Assembly: GCF_002001125.1 (NCBI RefSeq)
Contig: NZ_MUNV01000007.1
Location: 1-64,000, forward strand
DNA from: Rhodanobacter sp. B04
Lineage (GTDB): Bacteria; Pseudomonadota; Gammaproteobacteria; Xanthomonadales; Rhodanobacteraceae
Length of the DNA: 64,000 nucleotides
Direction of reading: 5' to 3'
Within the stretch, counting starts at the first letter, position 1; each line of letters begins with the position of its first letter. A model generated the notes under the pieces. It saw nothing but the letters and a program-made list of their open reading frames with translations, was not told the origin of the DNA and made no database searches. Position numbers and translations under genes: made by a program. This document shows, piece after piece, positions 51,237-60,803 of the stretch.

Positions 51237-51688
51237 CTCTGGCGAATGCAGCCGGCACAGCTCGCCTCCCGCCATGACGGCGAGCGGCAAGGCAAAGCCA
51301 TGGTGAAGATGGCGGGCGCCAAGCCTGTGCGTAAGCGGTGAGTTTATCGCGAAAAGCCGCGGAGGCTGTGCCCACGCAACAGCCGTGACGCAGCAAGCAT
51401 ATGAATTCGATGGCATTCATGGCAAGACGAAGCAGCCTGAAGTGGCGTCGGATACGCCCCGTCGATCGCCCTCGGGCACGGCCTGGGGGACGAACCCCGA
51501 TCTTCCACCACGGATCCCTTGAGCATCGCTTCACGCGACTGGGCATAGAGTGCGCTGCGGGCGATCACAGTGGCATGCCTGATCCTGTTGCCATGGCCTG
51601 CTTTCGCCGCACTGATTCATGCCCCCGCAGGCATTCGATATTGGCCCATGCCGTGCGACCACCGTGACACCGTGAGGAGGATGCGTTC
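51237..51688. other. Intergenic region after the sulfatase gene
   Basis: These 452 bp contain no gene I can support. A strong GAGGAGG (51673-51679) lies before the next gene. No clear terminator or promoter was recognised. Confidence 0.35.
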
Positions 51689-52051
51689 ATGACTCGCCTT
51701 TCCCGAACCCACTTGTACCGCCAGATCGCCGTGGCGTTTTTTGCCGGTGCCGTAACGGCATCCGCCCTACCCGCTCACGCGCAATATTATCGACACGATG
51801 GATACCACGGACGGCCGGCTCCCCAGTATCGCGGGCATGGCTATCGCGATCGCGGCGATGGTGGCGGCAACCTGATCGCCGGCGCCTTGCTGGGGCTGGT
51901 GGCCGGCACGGTGATTGCGAATTCGGTGCAGCGACCGCCGCCTGCGGTGGTTTACACCACGGCGCCGCCGCCACCGCCACCGGGCGTCGTTTACTACGAT
52001 AACAACAACCCACCTCCGCCGCTCCCCAATCAGGATCCCTATCAAGATTGA
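51689..52051 (+). CDS. Small secreted proline- and glycine-rich protein
   Basis: 120 residues with a signal peptide (IAVAFFAGAVTASALPAHA). The mature part has Tyr/His/Arg/Gly-rich sequence (YYRHDGYHGRP, RGHGYRDRGDGGG), a glycine-zipper-like hydrophobic segment (LIAGALLGLVAGTVIANSV) and a Pro-rich end (TTAPPPPPPGVVYY). It resembles small glycine-zipper envelope proteins; function unknown. ATG 51689 has GGAGG 10 nt upstream. The Spy-like gene follows 63 bp later in the same direction. Confidence 0.7.
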   Translation: MTRLSRTHLYRQIAVAFFAGAVTASALPAHAQYYRHDGYHGRPAPQYRGHGYRDRGDGGGNLIAGALLGLVAGTVIANSVQRPPPAVVYTTAPPPPPPGVVYYDNNNPPPPLPNQDPYQD

Positions 52052-52114
52052 ATGCCACGACGCGCCCGTATCGGGCGGCCATCGACTCGACCCTGTGAAT
52101 CGGAGCATCCAACC

Positions 52115-52651
52115 ATGAAAAACGTCATTCGCCACCTTGCCGTGCCCGCCATGCTCGCACTCGCCACACTGACCGCCCCCGTGTGGGCGCAGCAGGCCGC
52201 CACGGCTTCAGATGCGCCAGCCAAGGCATCGGCAGCCACGCATCATGCGCAGAAGCGCGCCGATGCCGTGGAACAACGCATCAGCGACCTGCATGCCCAG
52301 CTGAAGATCACCGATCAGCAGTCGAAGGCATGGGATGCCTTTGCGCAAACGATGCGTGACAACGCCAAGAAGGCCGCCGACGCCTTCCGCGACCGCGCAC
52401 AGAAACTCCCGTCGATGAACGCCGACGAGGCGATGAAGTCGTATGCCGCGCTCACCCAGCTCCATGCGGAAAACATGCAGAAGCTGTCGGCCGCCATGAG
52501 CGACTTGTATGCCGTGCTGTCCAGCGATCAGAAGCAGATCGCCGACGAGATGTACCGCAACGGCGATACCAGGAAGCACAAAATGACGCATAAACCGAAG
52601 CCTGCTGCACCGGCAAGCTCAACCTCATCCGCCACTCCCGCGTCCCACTAG
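52115..52651 (+). CDS. Spy/CpxP-like periplasmic LTXXQ-type protein
   Basis: 178 residues with a signal peptide (LAVPAMLALATLTAPVWA). The mature domain is helical (KRADAVEQRISDLHAQLKITDQQSKAWDAFAQTM, KSYAALTQLHAENMQKLSAAMSDLYAVLSSDQKQIADEMY), matching the LTXXQ/Spy family: a first helix pair with LKITDQQ in place of LTxxQ, and a second with LSSDQKQ. Spy-like proteins are periplasmic chaperones induced by envelope stress. The basic Lys/Pro/Ser/Ala tail is an extra. Confidence 0.75.
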   Translation: MKNVIRHLAVPAMLALATLTAPVWAQQAATASDAPAKASAATHHAQKRADAVEQRISDLHAQLKITDQQSKAWDAFAQTMRDNAKKAADAFRDRAQKLPSMNADEAMKSYAALTQLHAENMQKLSAAMSDLYAVLSSDQKQIADEMYRNGDTRKHKMTHKPKPAAPASSTSSATPASH

Positions 52652-52842
52652 CATCGAGGCTGCAGTACCCGCTGCATGAAAGAGCGCGTCCGGAACAGGT
52701 ATTCCCCCGGCAGGGCCGGGGATTTCCCCTTGGATAAATTATTCCTCTCTCGCACCTTTTCCGATGCACCAATGCACGGAATCCGCAGTCCGAAACTGGA
52801 GAGTGAACCTGGCGCCGCTTTTCAGCTTCGACCTTTGACCCG

Positions 52843-53358
52843 CTAAAGCAGCGTGCAGCCACCGCAGCCAGCAAGGACCTTGGCCTCGTGGGTTTCCTTG
52901 TTGACCCGGCCGGAGTGCCGAAGCTGCTCTTTCTTCAGGGCGCTGTCGCCACGCCCCTCCTCAAGAGTGGCCCAGATGCTGCTCGCACGGTCGTCCCCCA
53001 CATACTTCTCGACCGTGGCGCCGTTGTGCAACCGGCTTAGTTCGGCCGTCCATTCGGCGTAGCTGCCGATAAATATCTGCGGCTTCTCATCGTCACGCCC
53101 GGGCTTGTAGAACTGGCCGATGGTGGAATCCACCATCACCGGACTTTCTTCATCGGACCACCTGAGACTTACGGCCTTGTGGTCCTGGTGGCAGCCCTTG
53201 ATCATGACCGTCTTCAAGGAGGCCACTGGAATGGCATCGGGATACAGGCGGACAACCGTCTCCTGAAGCCGGCGCGACATGGCATCGCACGATCCCGGCT
53301 CATTGCTGATACAGCGCGTCGCCCAGGTACGCAGCTTCTCGTCACTCGATCGAGGCAT
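52843..53358 (-). CDS. Putative papain/transglutaminase-like cysteine enzyme, small
   Basis: 171 residues from ATG 53358. A Cys-His-Asp series is spaced as in papain-fold or transglutaminase-like toxin and peptidase domains: C24 in PGSCDAMS, H60 in DHKAVSLRW and D77 in MVDSTIGQF, followed by PQIFIGSYAEW. This VDxTxxQF...FIG arrangement is known from polymorphic-toxin and effector papain-like folds. No signal peptide is seen. The C-terminus ends CGGCTLL. It is divergent from the membrane protein at 53600. Function is inferred from motif spacing only. Confidence 0.5.
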   Translation of the reverse strand: MPRSSDEKLRTWATRCISNEPGSCDAMSRRLQETVVRLYPDAIPVASLKTVMIKGCHQDHKAVSLRWSDEESPVMVDSTIGQFYKPGRDDEKPQIFIGSYAEWTAELSRLHNGATVEKYVGDDRASSIWATLEEGRGDSALKKEQLRHSGRVNKETHEAKVLAGCGGCTLL

Positions 53359-53599
53359 GTCGCTCTCCACGTGCGCAAGGAAGCGGCATCGTACTCCCAC
53401 GGTCCAGGAACTGCGGCAAGCGAGCTGCCATGGCCGATGGCTGCCGGGGTACCGCCAGACGAATACTTCAGGCCGTCGGCATGCCACCTGAATCTGCTGC
53501 CCTGATTGAAAACAGATGCCGGCCGCCATGCACGTTTGAGACAATCCAACATCGGGGCGACCGACAGCCCACGCGGTTCACATGCCAGGGGAGTCGCAT

Positions 53600-54268
53600 A
53601 TGGAAATGCCCATCGTCGCATCGCGCGTGGTCGCCGAGATCTATCGCGGCATCGAATTTCCGGACGACTGGATCGACAAGCCGGATGTCCTGAACCTCGG
53701 CATGGCTCGCGACCTGCTGGTGTCGGTGGCGGCGATGTTCGATGGCGACCTCAAGCCCATCGCGCTGTGCTGGCGTGTCGAGGGTCGCGCAGAGCGGTTC
53801 GTGCATGCTCGACCGAACGACCCGGGCGGCAGTTCGCTGCTCGACGAACTGCATCGTGACCTGAGCGACGAGAGCTTGCAGCTTGGTCCAGCCGACCTGC
53901 TGGCGACCATGCTCTGGGCACCTGACGAACTTCGGCCCGAGCAAGGTCGGCCGGTTCACCGAATCGTATTCTCCGCGAGAGGAGGGATAGCCGGCTGGAA
54001 CATCCCTGCACGCAGCTTGGTCGCCAAGGCCGGCGATTTGCTGTTCATCACACGCCGTACAGATGAAGGCCTGGCTTTTCCCATGCCCACGGACACCGAG
54101 GAAATGCATCGGCGCTTGGGATCGGGCGATCCGAAAGTACTGATCCTTATGCCTGGCGGCGTCCCTGCCACAACCGATACCCATATCGGCCGCAAGATGG
54201 CGTTGCTGTTCGGCGGCCTCATTGTGCTCGGGATACTGATAAGCGTGCTTCTGCTTGGCCAAGGTTGA
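53600..54268 (+). CDS. Hypothetical tail-anchored membrane protein
   Basis: 222 residues from ATG 53600, six bases after GGGGAG. A soluble domain (VVAEIYRGIEFPDDWIDKPDVLNLGMARDLLVSVAAMFDGDL, RPVHRIVFSARGGIAGWNIPARSLV) is followed by one C-terminal transmembrane helix (MALLFGGLIVLGILISVLLL), so it is probably cytoplasmic and tail-anchored. I recognise no family. It is divergent from the papain-like gene and could be functionally linked to it, but nothing proves this. Confidence 0.6.
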   Translation: MEMPIVASRVVAEIYRGIEFPDDWIDKPDVLNLGMARDLLVSVAAMFDGDLKPIALCWRVEGRAERFVHARPNDPGGSSLLDELHRDLSDESLQLGPADLLATMLWAPDELRPEQGRPVHRIVFSARGGIAGWNIPARSLVAKAGDLLFITRRTDEGLAFPMPTDTEEMHRRLGSGDPKVLILMPGGVPATTDTHIGRKMALLFGGLIVLGILISVLLLGQG

Positions 54269-54364
54269 GGCAGCCAGCCAAAAACTCTGCTTGCACCCTG
54301 CGACTCGGCCAGCGCCGGCCAGTGATTGGTTCAAAGACGCTGTCAGCTTTGTGGTTTTGCGGAC

Positions 54365-55288
54365 CTAGACATCGTCCAGGAACGTCGCCGACGGGACGAA
54401 AAACAGCGTGCCGGTGACAGCCTTGCTGAAGTCCAGCAGGCGATCGTAGTTGCCCGGCGGATTGCCGACGAACATGTTGTCGAGCATCTGCTCGATCCGG
54501 TCCGGGGATCGCGCATAGCCGATGAAATAGGTGCCGAACTCGCCCTTGCTGGCGTCGCCGAACGGCATGTTGTCGCGCACGATCTGCAGCTGCTTGCCAT
54601 CCTTCTCGATGTTGGTCAGGACATTGTGCGCGTAGGGGGCTTTCGCGGCATCGGCCTGTTCGATATCCGAGAGTTTCGCCCTGCCGATGATGTTTTCCTG
54701 CTGCTCGACGGGCACCGTGTTCCACGCCTTCAGGTCGTGCAGATACTTCTGCACGATGACGTAGCTTCCGCCAGCGAAGGTGGGGTCCTCGTCGCCGATG
54801 ATCGCCGCGTCGATGGCATCCTGGTCCACGGGATTCTCGGTTCCGTCGACAAAGCCGAGCAGATCGCGCGCGTCGAAGTATTTGAAGCCATGCACTTCGT
54901 CCGCCGTTGCCACGGCGTCGCCGAGGCGGGACAGGATCTGCGCCGCCAGCTCGAAGCACAGGTCCATGCGCATGGCGCGGATATGGAAGAGCATGTCCCC
55001 CGGCGTGGAGACGGCACGGTGCCGTCCCTCGATCTCGCGGAACGGATGCAAACCGCCAGGCCTCGGCTTCCCGAAAAGTCGATCCCACGCATCCGACCCG
55101 AAACCCATGACGCAGGTCAGGCGGCCATCGGGGTCGCGAAAACCCACCCCGCGCAAGAGAGAAGCCAGATCGCCACAAAGTGCCCGCACCGTCTCTTCAT
55201 GTCGAGGGTCGGAATCCACGGTCACCACGAGAAAAATGGCGGCACTCGTAAGCTTGGCGACTACCGGCTGCGGAATGACGGAAGACAC
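54365..55288 (-). CDS. DyP-type heme peroxidase (YfeX-like)
   Basis: 307 residues starting at GTG 55288, placed after a G-rich ribosome site. The DyP signature is GFVDGTENP with the distal Asp; the proximal His is probably in APYAHNVL, and the heme Arg is in QIVRDNMPFG. EVHGFKYFDARDL and FIGYARSPDRIEQML also match YfeX-type enzymes. These cytoplasmic peroxidases oxidise porphyrinogens or dyes; iron removal from heme has been debated. No encapsulin gene or targeting neighbour is visible. Confidence 0.9.
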   Translation of the reverse strand: MSSVIPQPVVAKLTSAAIFLVVTVDSDPRHEETVRALCGDLASLLRGVGFRDPDGRLTCVMGFGSDAWDRLFGKPRPGGLHPFREIEGRHRAVSTPGDMLFHIRAMRMDLCFELAAQILSRLGDAVATADEVHGFKYFDARDLLGFVDGTENPVDQDAIDAAIIGDEDPTFAGGSYVIVQKYLHDLKAWNTVPVEQQENIIGRAKLSDIEQADAAKAPYAHNVLTNIEKDGKQLQIVRDNMPFGDASKGEFGTYFIGYARSPDRIEQMLDNMFVGNPPGNYDRLLDFSKAVTGTLFFVPSATFLDDV

Positions 55289-55434
55289 GATCCACCCCCC
55301 TCGGGATTTGTTTTTTCCAGTATGCCCGGGGCTCGACGGATTTCCAAAACAAGCCGACGCCCGGCTCCTGAAATAAGACAGCAGCGTGGCCAGACGTGCC
55401 AAACTCCTGCGTGGATCACCGCAAAACGACGCGC

Positions 55435-56811
55435 ATGAAAACAATCGCCCGGGTCGTACTCTCCATCCTGTCCGCACTGCTGCTTGCAGTGTCCATCTTC
55501 TACCTGTGGAGACGGCCGGATCGGGCCATCCGGGTCGCCACGGCCAATGTCGCGCAGACGCTATGCGTCGGGGTGTTTGTCGACGGACTGGCACCCGAAC
55601 GGGTTTTTGCCGAAAGCATTGCACCACTGAAAGGCATGCGCATCCTATTGCCACGGTTGCACCATGACATCGACAGAGCCGGCCGCAAGGTGACTGCCCA
55701 ATGGCTGGGCCACTTCGCCAGCACGGTGACCTACTACCCGGCTTATGGCTGTGCGCTGCCGCTGCTTGCGCCGGATGCCGCCACCCTGCGGGCGGCGCAG
55801 GAAATGGCAACACCCGCGACAGCACCCGATGCGCCAGTCACCAGCGAGGATCCCGCCATCGTCAACGCGCTGGGGCGCGCTTTTGCGGAGCCTGCCGATG
55901 GCCCGCGGCGCAACGTGCATGCCATCGTGGTGATGCATGACGGCAGGATCATCGCCGAACGCTATGCCGACGGGTTCGATCCAGACACCCCGCAACTCGG
56001 GTATTCGGTCAGCAAGTCGGTGGTGAACGCCCTGTTCGGCATCCTGGTGCAACAAGGCAGGCTCAGCATGGACATGCCCGCAGCGGTACCGGGCTGGCAG
56101 TCGCCCGGCGATCCTCGCCATCGGATCACCCTGGATCAATTGTCGCGGATGGTCTCGGGGCTGGCCCTCGCCGAGGACGACAGCGGTTTCGACCCGGTAT
56201 CCACCATGCTGTTCCTGAAGAAGGACATGGCCGCGTACGCCGCGCACGCTTCGCCCAGGATCCCGCCCGGACAGCAATGGGAGTACACCAGCGGCAATAC
56301 GCTGATCCTCGCGGGCATCCTGCGCGACACGATCGGCGGTGGCGCACCCGGCCTGATCCGCTTCGCGCATCGGGAATTGTTCGACCCGCTCGGCATGCGC
56401 CATGTGCTGATGGAATTCGATGGCGCACAAACCCTGGTCGGTTCCACCCGCATCTATGCATCGGCACGCGACTGGGCGCGCTTCGGCCAGCTGTATCTGG
56501 ACGATGGCATGGCCGGCGGACGGCGCATCCTGCCCGAGGGATGGAGCGCCTATGTCAGCCGGCAGACCCTGCACAGCATCTACGGCTCCGGCTTCTGGAC
56601 GAATACCGGCACCTCGTCCGACGGCAGCCACATCATTGCCGGCATGCCGGGCGATGCGTACTTCGCCTCAGGGCTGAACGGACAGCGCATTGTCATCGTG
56701 CCGTCCAAACGCCTGGTCATCGTGCGCCTGGGCTCCACCGTCGATCCGCCCAATTTCGACATGCGGGGCCTGGTCCACCTGGTGAACGACGTGGCCGCAA
56801 CCGTGCATTGA
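55435..56811 (+). CDS. Serine beta-lactamase-fold hydrolase (class C/esterase type), membrane-anchored
   Basis: 458 residues from ATG 55435. An N-terminal hydrophobic anchor (VVLSILSALLLAVSIFYLW) precedes a PBP/beta-lactamase (PF00144) domain: the SxxK nucleophile in LGYSVSKSVVNALFG, the Tyr motif in WEYTSGNTLILAGIL, and GTSSDGSH.IAG near the end. It resembles 6-aminohexanoate-dimer hydrolase or D-aminopeptidase-like serine hydrolases more than true AmpC. It is likely a periplasm-facing esterase or amidase. Confidence 0.85.
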   Translation: MKTIARVVLSILSALLLAVSIFYLWRRPDRAIRVATANVAQTLCVGVFVDGLAPERVFAESIAPLKGMRILLPRLHHDIDRAGRKVTAQWLGHFASTVTYYPAYGCALPLLAPDAATLRAAQEMATPATAPDAPVTSEDPAIVNALGRAFAEPADGPRRNVHAIVVMHDGRIIAERYADGFDPDTPQLGYSVSKSVVNALFGILVQQGRLSMDMPAAVPGWQSPGDPRHRITLDQLSRMVSGLALAEDDSGFDPVSTMLFLKKDMAAYAAHASPRIPPGQQWEYTSGNTLILAGILRDTIGGGAPGLIRFAHRELFDPLGMRHVLMEFDGAQTLVGSTRIYASARDWARFGQLYLDDGMAGGRRILPEGWSAYVSRQTLHSIYGSGFWTNTGTSSDGSHIIAGMPGDAYFASGLNGQRIVIVPSKRLVIVRLGSTVDPPNFDMRGLVHLVNDVAATVH

Positions 56812-56942
56812 ATCCTGCGCGCGAGATCGCCGCAAAACATCCTGACCTGCCGTCCATGAAATCCGCCGCGCCCTCGAGTCCCAGAGGGCGCGAAGCGCCG
56901 TTCGCCCGCCGGACCCAGCCCGCCGGTCTTGATTTCATTTCC

Positions 56943-56962
56943 GCATGAAAAAACTTTCATGC
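56943..56962. promoter_or_regulatory. Perfect 8-bp inverted repeat upstream of the MFS gene
   Basis: GCATGAAA (56943-56950) and TTTCATGC (56955-56962) are exact reverse complements around AAAC, about 97 bp before the MFS start codon. It may be an operator or a weak hairpin terminator. Confidence 0.4.
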
Positions 56963-57058
56963 ACCACCCATGCTGCAACGCGTCATGCAGGCTTAGAATA
57001 GGCGTGCTCGTGCGTCCCCACACGAGACTGCCCGTTGTTCCACTCCCCCGATTTGTCC

Positions 57059-58270
57059 ATGACCGATGCCTCCTGCGTTCCCGTCCCGGCGGAAGACCCC
57101 CGCCGCGGGGTGATGCTGCCGATACTCAGCACTGTCGCCTTCACCTTCGCCACTTACCTGACCATCGGCCTCTCGCTGGCGGTGTTGCCGGGCTTTGTGC
57201 ACGGCAACCTCGGCTTCAGTGCGATGCTGGCCGGCTTGGCCATCAGCGTGCAGTACGTGGCAACGCTGATCAGCCGCCCACATGCCGGACGCATGGCCGA
57301 CACCCTGGGCCCCAAGCGCACCGTGCTGACCGGGTTGACGATGTCTGCCGTCAGTGGCGCATTGCTGTGGCTGGGTGCGCTGGCCCCCGGCCAGCCCGTG
57401 CTCAGCCTCGGCCTGATCCTGGCCGCACGCCTGGCGCTGGGGTGCGCCGAAAGCTGCGTCGGCACCGGTTCCATCGCCTGGGGCATGGGCCAGGTCGGAC
57501 ATCGGCACACGGCACGGGTGATTTCGTGGAACGGCGTGGCCACCTACGGCGCACTTGCTGCCGGGGCACCGCTCGGCGTGATGATCCAGCACCGCTTCGG
57601 CTTCGCGGCCATCGGCGTGGCCAGCCTGATCTTGATGCTTGCAGCACTGCCGCTGGCGCGGCTCAAGCGCGCTACCACGGTGGCCGGCGGTGAACGTTCG
57701 CCCTTCCGTACCGTTGCCGCCCGCGTGGTGCCTTACGGCATCGGGCTTGCGCTGGGCTCGATCGGCTTCGGCTGCATTGCCACCTTCATCACCCTGCTCT
57801 ACGCCGAGCATGACTGGAACGGCGCTGCGCTGACGCTGAGCGTGTTCGGCGTGATGTTTGTCGGCGTACGCTTCGTGTTCGGTCGCACCATCAACTGGCT
57901 GGGCGGCTACCGGGTGGCGATGGCCTCGCTCGCCATCGAGGCGATCGGGTTGGTGACGCTTTGGCTGGCAAGCGATGCGCGGATGGCAGGCGTAGGCGCC
58001 GCCGTCGCCGGGCTGGGCTTCTCGCTGGTGTTCCCGGCGCTCGGCGTGGAGGCTGTCCATCGCGTGCCGGAACATAGCCGCGGCAGCGCGCTCGGCGTGT
58101 TCTCCGTGTTTCTCGATGTGGCCATGGCCATCGCCGGCCCGATCGGTGGCTGGATCGCCGGCGGCGGAAGCTTCAACGCCATCTATGGCTATGCCGCCGT
58201 GGCTGCCGCGCTCGCTGTCATGCTCATCTTGCTGCTGCAGGCCCGGGCCGTGCCCGCGAACAGCGGCTGA
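57059..58270 (+). CDS. MFS transporter (YhhS/YfcJ-like, UPF0226)
   Basis: 403 residues with about twelve transmembrane helices. Loop motif A is RPHAGRMADTLGPKRTVL, and SCVGTGSIAWGMGQVGHRHTARVISWNGVATYGALAAG is characteristic of the YhhS/YfcJ branch, which is linked to efflux of arabinose or other small compounds. ATG 57059 gives the usual N-terminus; an upstream TTG at 57035 is possible. The exported substrate cannot be predicted. Confidence 0.85.
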   Translation: MTDASCVPVPAEDPRRGVMLPILSTVAFTFATYLTIGLSLAVLPGFVHGNLGFSAMLAGLAISVQYVATLISRPHAGRMADTLGPKRTVLTGLTMSAVSGALLWLGALAPGQPVLSLGLILAARLALGCAESCVGTGSIAWGMGQVGHRHTARVISWNGVATYGALAAGAPLGVMIQHRFGFAAIGVASLILMLAALPLARLKRATTVAGGERSPFRTVAARVVPYGIGLALGSIGFGCIATFITLLYAEHDWNGAALTLSVFGVMFVGVRFVFGRTINWLGGYRVAMASLAIEAIGLVTLWLASDARMAGVGAAVAGLGFSLVFPALGVEAVHRVPEHSRGSALGVFSVFLDVAMAIAGPIGGWIAGGGSFNAIYGYAAVAAALAVMLILLLQARAVPANSG

Positions 58271-58426
58271 TCATCACGATCGACGATTACCCCCGAGGCC
58301 GTGCAGAAACATGTGACGGCGTTATCGAAAAATTGCACCTCCTGAAGAGCGTGAGTTAAGGTTGTCGCGAGGGCGGCTTGCTCACGGCATCGTCCGAATA
58401 TCACTCGATAAAGGCAGTACACAATC

Positions 58427-58954
58427 ATGCGACGTTTGGCTTTGCTTGCTCTTCTTGCCGTTTCTGCGGTCTGCCTGGGACAGGGAGCGGCGGCTCAAGA
58501 TGGAAAGGCTCCTCAGGCTGCAAGCAGCACCGCCACCGACATCATGAAGATGTCCCCGCAACAGCAGCAGCAATTCCGTTGCGAGCAGACCAGGGAGCAG
58601 ATCCAGCAGCAGCTCAGCAACAAGGTAAAAAGCCCTTCCGATGAGGCCAACCTGAAATCGCTGCGGGAAAGCGAAAGGATCAGCTGCGCTCCTCCGCTGG
58701 TATCGCCACCTGCCTCGGCAGCCGCCATGCCAGCCAAGTATCCCGCGCAGGCCATGCGCCAGCACCATCAGGGCGTCGTGATCGTGCAAGTGGAGCTTGC
58801 TGCCGACGGCTCGGTTACCGGCGACAGCGTTTATCAATCCAGCGGCTTCCTTGATCTGGATCGCTCCGCCATGGAAGCCGTGCGCGGCTGGCATTTCGAC
58901 ACCCGGCTCGGTCTCTCGCTGAGGGTTCCGGTGCGCTTCAACCTGGCCAATTGA
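58427..58954 (+). CDS. TonB C-terminal-domain protein
   Basis: 175 residues with a signal peptide (LALLALLAVSAVCLGQGAAA), a Gln-rich helical middle (KMSPQQQQQFRCEQTREQIQQQL) and a C-terminal TonB-like domain (AKYPAQAMRQHHQGVVIVQVELAADGSVTGDSVYQSSGFLDLDRSAMEAVRGWHF). No transmembrane anchor other than the signal is seen, so it is probably soluble in the periplasm and not a true energy transducer. No exbB or exbD is nearby. Confidence 0.8.
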   Translation: MRRLALLALLAVSAVCLGQGAAAQDGKAPQAASSTATDIMKMSPQQQQQFRCEQTREQIQQQLSNKVKSPSDEANLKSLRESERISCAPPLVSPPASAAAMPAKYPAQAMRQHHQGVVIVQVELAADGSVTGDSVYQSSGFLDLDRSAMEAVRGWHFDTRLGLSLRVPVRFNLAN

Positions 58955-59105
58955 TTGGAAAGCACGCGCAGGAAACCTTGGCGCCGCCGCAGAGACTGTG
59001 GATGCCGACGACAAGGCAGCCAAGCCGGCCCACCCGGCCTTGCCGATGCCGGCGTCGCTTTTCGGTTCGCCCATAGCAGATAAGAGATCGCCCCGGCTCT
59101 TTTCA

Positions 59106-60131
59106 TCAAGGGCGCAATGAAGCCACGGCCGCGCGGGCGATATCCGCAAACAACGCGTCACGTTGCGCCTGCGAAGCCGGCGAATCGGTCAGGAAGGCCG
59201 CAACGATCACCGTGTGGCCATCCGGCCCGGTGAAAATGCCGATGTCGTTGAATGCGGCCGTCCTGCCGTCCAGCGAATCGGAGGTGCCTGTCTTGTCGGC
59301 GAAACGAACCCCGTGCGGCCCCCCTGCCCTCAGACGATTGGGAATGGTTTGTGCGGCCATCAGGTCGAGCAGGTGCTGCGTGGAAGCCGGCGTCAGCAGT
59401 TCGTTGCCCTGGAGCTTGCGCAGAAACGAGACTGCGGCATCCGGCGTACTTCGATTGGTCGGCGCGGCAAGAAAAGCCTTGAAGCCGCGACGATGGCGTT
59501 CGAGCGACGCCTGTGCGGATTCCTTCGCTGACACCTCCTGCCCGGGCTTCAGATCCTGAAACATCCGCCCCACGCCAGCCTCGTCCAGATCCACACGCAT
59601 GCCAGCGATACCGTGCGCGCGCAGGAACGCGGTCACCACCTGCGGACCACCGACGAGCTTCAGCAACGCATCCACGGCGGTGTTGTCGCTTTCGCTGACC
59701 GCGGCCTGCAACAGCTGTTCGACCGTGAACGTCATCCGCTCGCCGCGGAAATGTGCCCCGATGGATGGCACGGCCGAGCCGTTCAGCACGTCCGCACGAG
59801 TCACAATCACCTGCTGTTGCAGCGAGAGCTTGCCTGCATCGATTCGTGAGAGTACCGCGGCAGCCACCGGTGCCTTGAATACGCTCATCATCGGAAAGGC
59901 CTGGCCGGCATTCACGCCGGCTTCGACGCCGCTTTGCAAATCGAGTACGGCGACACCCAGTGTTCCGGGACGCGCCCGTTGCGCCAGCGCAGCAAGTGTC
60001 CGCTGCAGCCGGGCATCCTGCGTTTTCGTCGCGGAAACCTCCAGCGCATTCACTGACGGCGCCATGCCGGCGAACGACAACGCAAACACCGCCGCGGCGA
60101 CGGTGTAGCGACGAGTACGTGAACGATCCAT
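59106..60131 (-). CDS. Class A beta-lactamase
   Basis: 341 residues with a signal peptide (AAAVFALSFAGMAPSVNA). The catalytic SxxK is in MMSVFKAP, the SDN loop is SESDNTAVD and KTG is in FADKTGTSD. The omega-loop Glu is probably the one in VDLDEAGVGR, as in PER-like subclass A2 enzymes; the Asn usual four residues on is not seen. It is longer than the usual 290 residues by about 35-50. Expected to hydrolyse penams or cephalosporins in the periplasm. No ampR-like regulator is adjacent, so it is probably a chromosomal intrinsic gene. Confidence 0.85.
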   Translation of the reverse strand: MDRSRTRRYTVAAAVFALSFAGMAPSVNALEVSATKTQDARLQRTLAALAQRARPGTLGVAVLDLQSGVEAGVNAGQAFPMMSVFKAPVAAAVLSRIDAGKLSLQQQVIVTRADVLNGSAVPSIGAHFRGERMTFTVEQLLQAAVSESDNTAVDALLKLVGGPQVVTAFLRAHGIAGMRVDLDEAGVGRMFQDLKPGQEVSAKESAQASLERHRRGFKAFLAAPTNRSTPDAAVSFLRKLQGNELLTPASTQHLLDLMAAQTIPNRLRAGGPHGVRFADKTGTSDSLDGRTAAFNDIGIFTGPDGHTVIVAAFLTDSPASQAQRDALFADIARAAVASLRP

Positions 60132-60372
60132 GGGGCGCTTCCTTGTCGAAGGGGTAACCAACCGTAATCTGGCACACGTTTGTGGCGAAGCCGTGGCCTG
60201 TCGCTGGCCTGGCCTGGGCGTCCTGCCTCGCGTTCTCACCGGCGCCGATACATCAAGTCACCTGCTGCGGGCGGCTCCGACCGAATGAGTTTCAGGCCCA
60301 TGTCGATCCTGCGTGCACTCGTTCGTCACATGCAGGAAGGTGACCATATCGGTTCCCGCCCAGGAGACTGCC

Positions 60373-60729
60373 ATGTCCTACATCGATGGTTTCGTGATCG
60401 CCGTACCCAACGCCAACCGCGAGCAGTTCATTGCGCATGCCAGCACCTTCGACGTCATTTTCATGGAGTACGGCGCCATCCGGGTGGTGGAGTGCTGGGG
60501 CGACAACGTACCCGATGGCAAGCTCACCGATTTCCGCCGCGCCGTGCAGGCTGAGAAAGACGAGTCCGTGGTGTTCTCCTGGATCGAATGGCCCGACAAG
60601 GCCACCCATGATGCCGGCATGGAGAAATTCATGAAGGATCCGCGCATGGCGGCCGCGAGCGCCTGCCCGTTCGACGGCAAGCGCATGATCTTCGGCGGTT
60701 TCGTGCCGGTGGTCAGCCTGCCGGCATAG
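60373..60729 (+). CDS. DUF1428-family protein
   Basis: 118 residues from ATG 60373 (CAGGAGA upstream). DUF1428 pattern: MSYIDGFVIAVPNANREQF, YGAIRVVECWGDNVPDGKLTDF, VVFSWIEWPDKATHDAGMEKFMKDPRM and GKRMIFGGFVPVV. It adopts a ferredoxin-like dimeric alpha/beta-barrel fold; biochemical role unknown. The adjacent SRPBCC gene in the same direction is a common neighbour. Confidence 0.9.
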   Translation: MSYIDGFVIAVPNANREQFIAHASTFDVIFMEYGAIRVVECWGDNVPDGKLTDFRRAVQAEKDESVVFSWIEWPDKATHDAGMEKFMKDPRMAAASACPFDGKRMIFGGFVPVVSLPA

Positions 60730-60803
60730 CCATGGCAAGCTGGTTCTCACTCTACCCACACGCCCTGCAAGACAAGGGCTGATCCTCTGCAATGGAAACC
60801 ATC

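Noticed and set aside
59106-60131. Acquired resistance gene in a mobile context for the class A beta-lactamase
   Set aside because: No IS, integron or composition change flanks it; it looks like a resident chromosomal gene.
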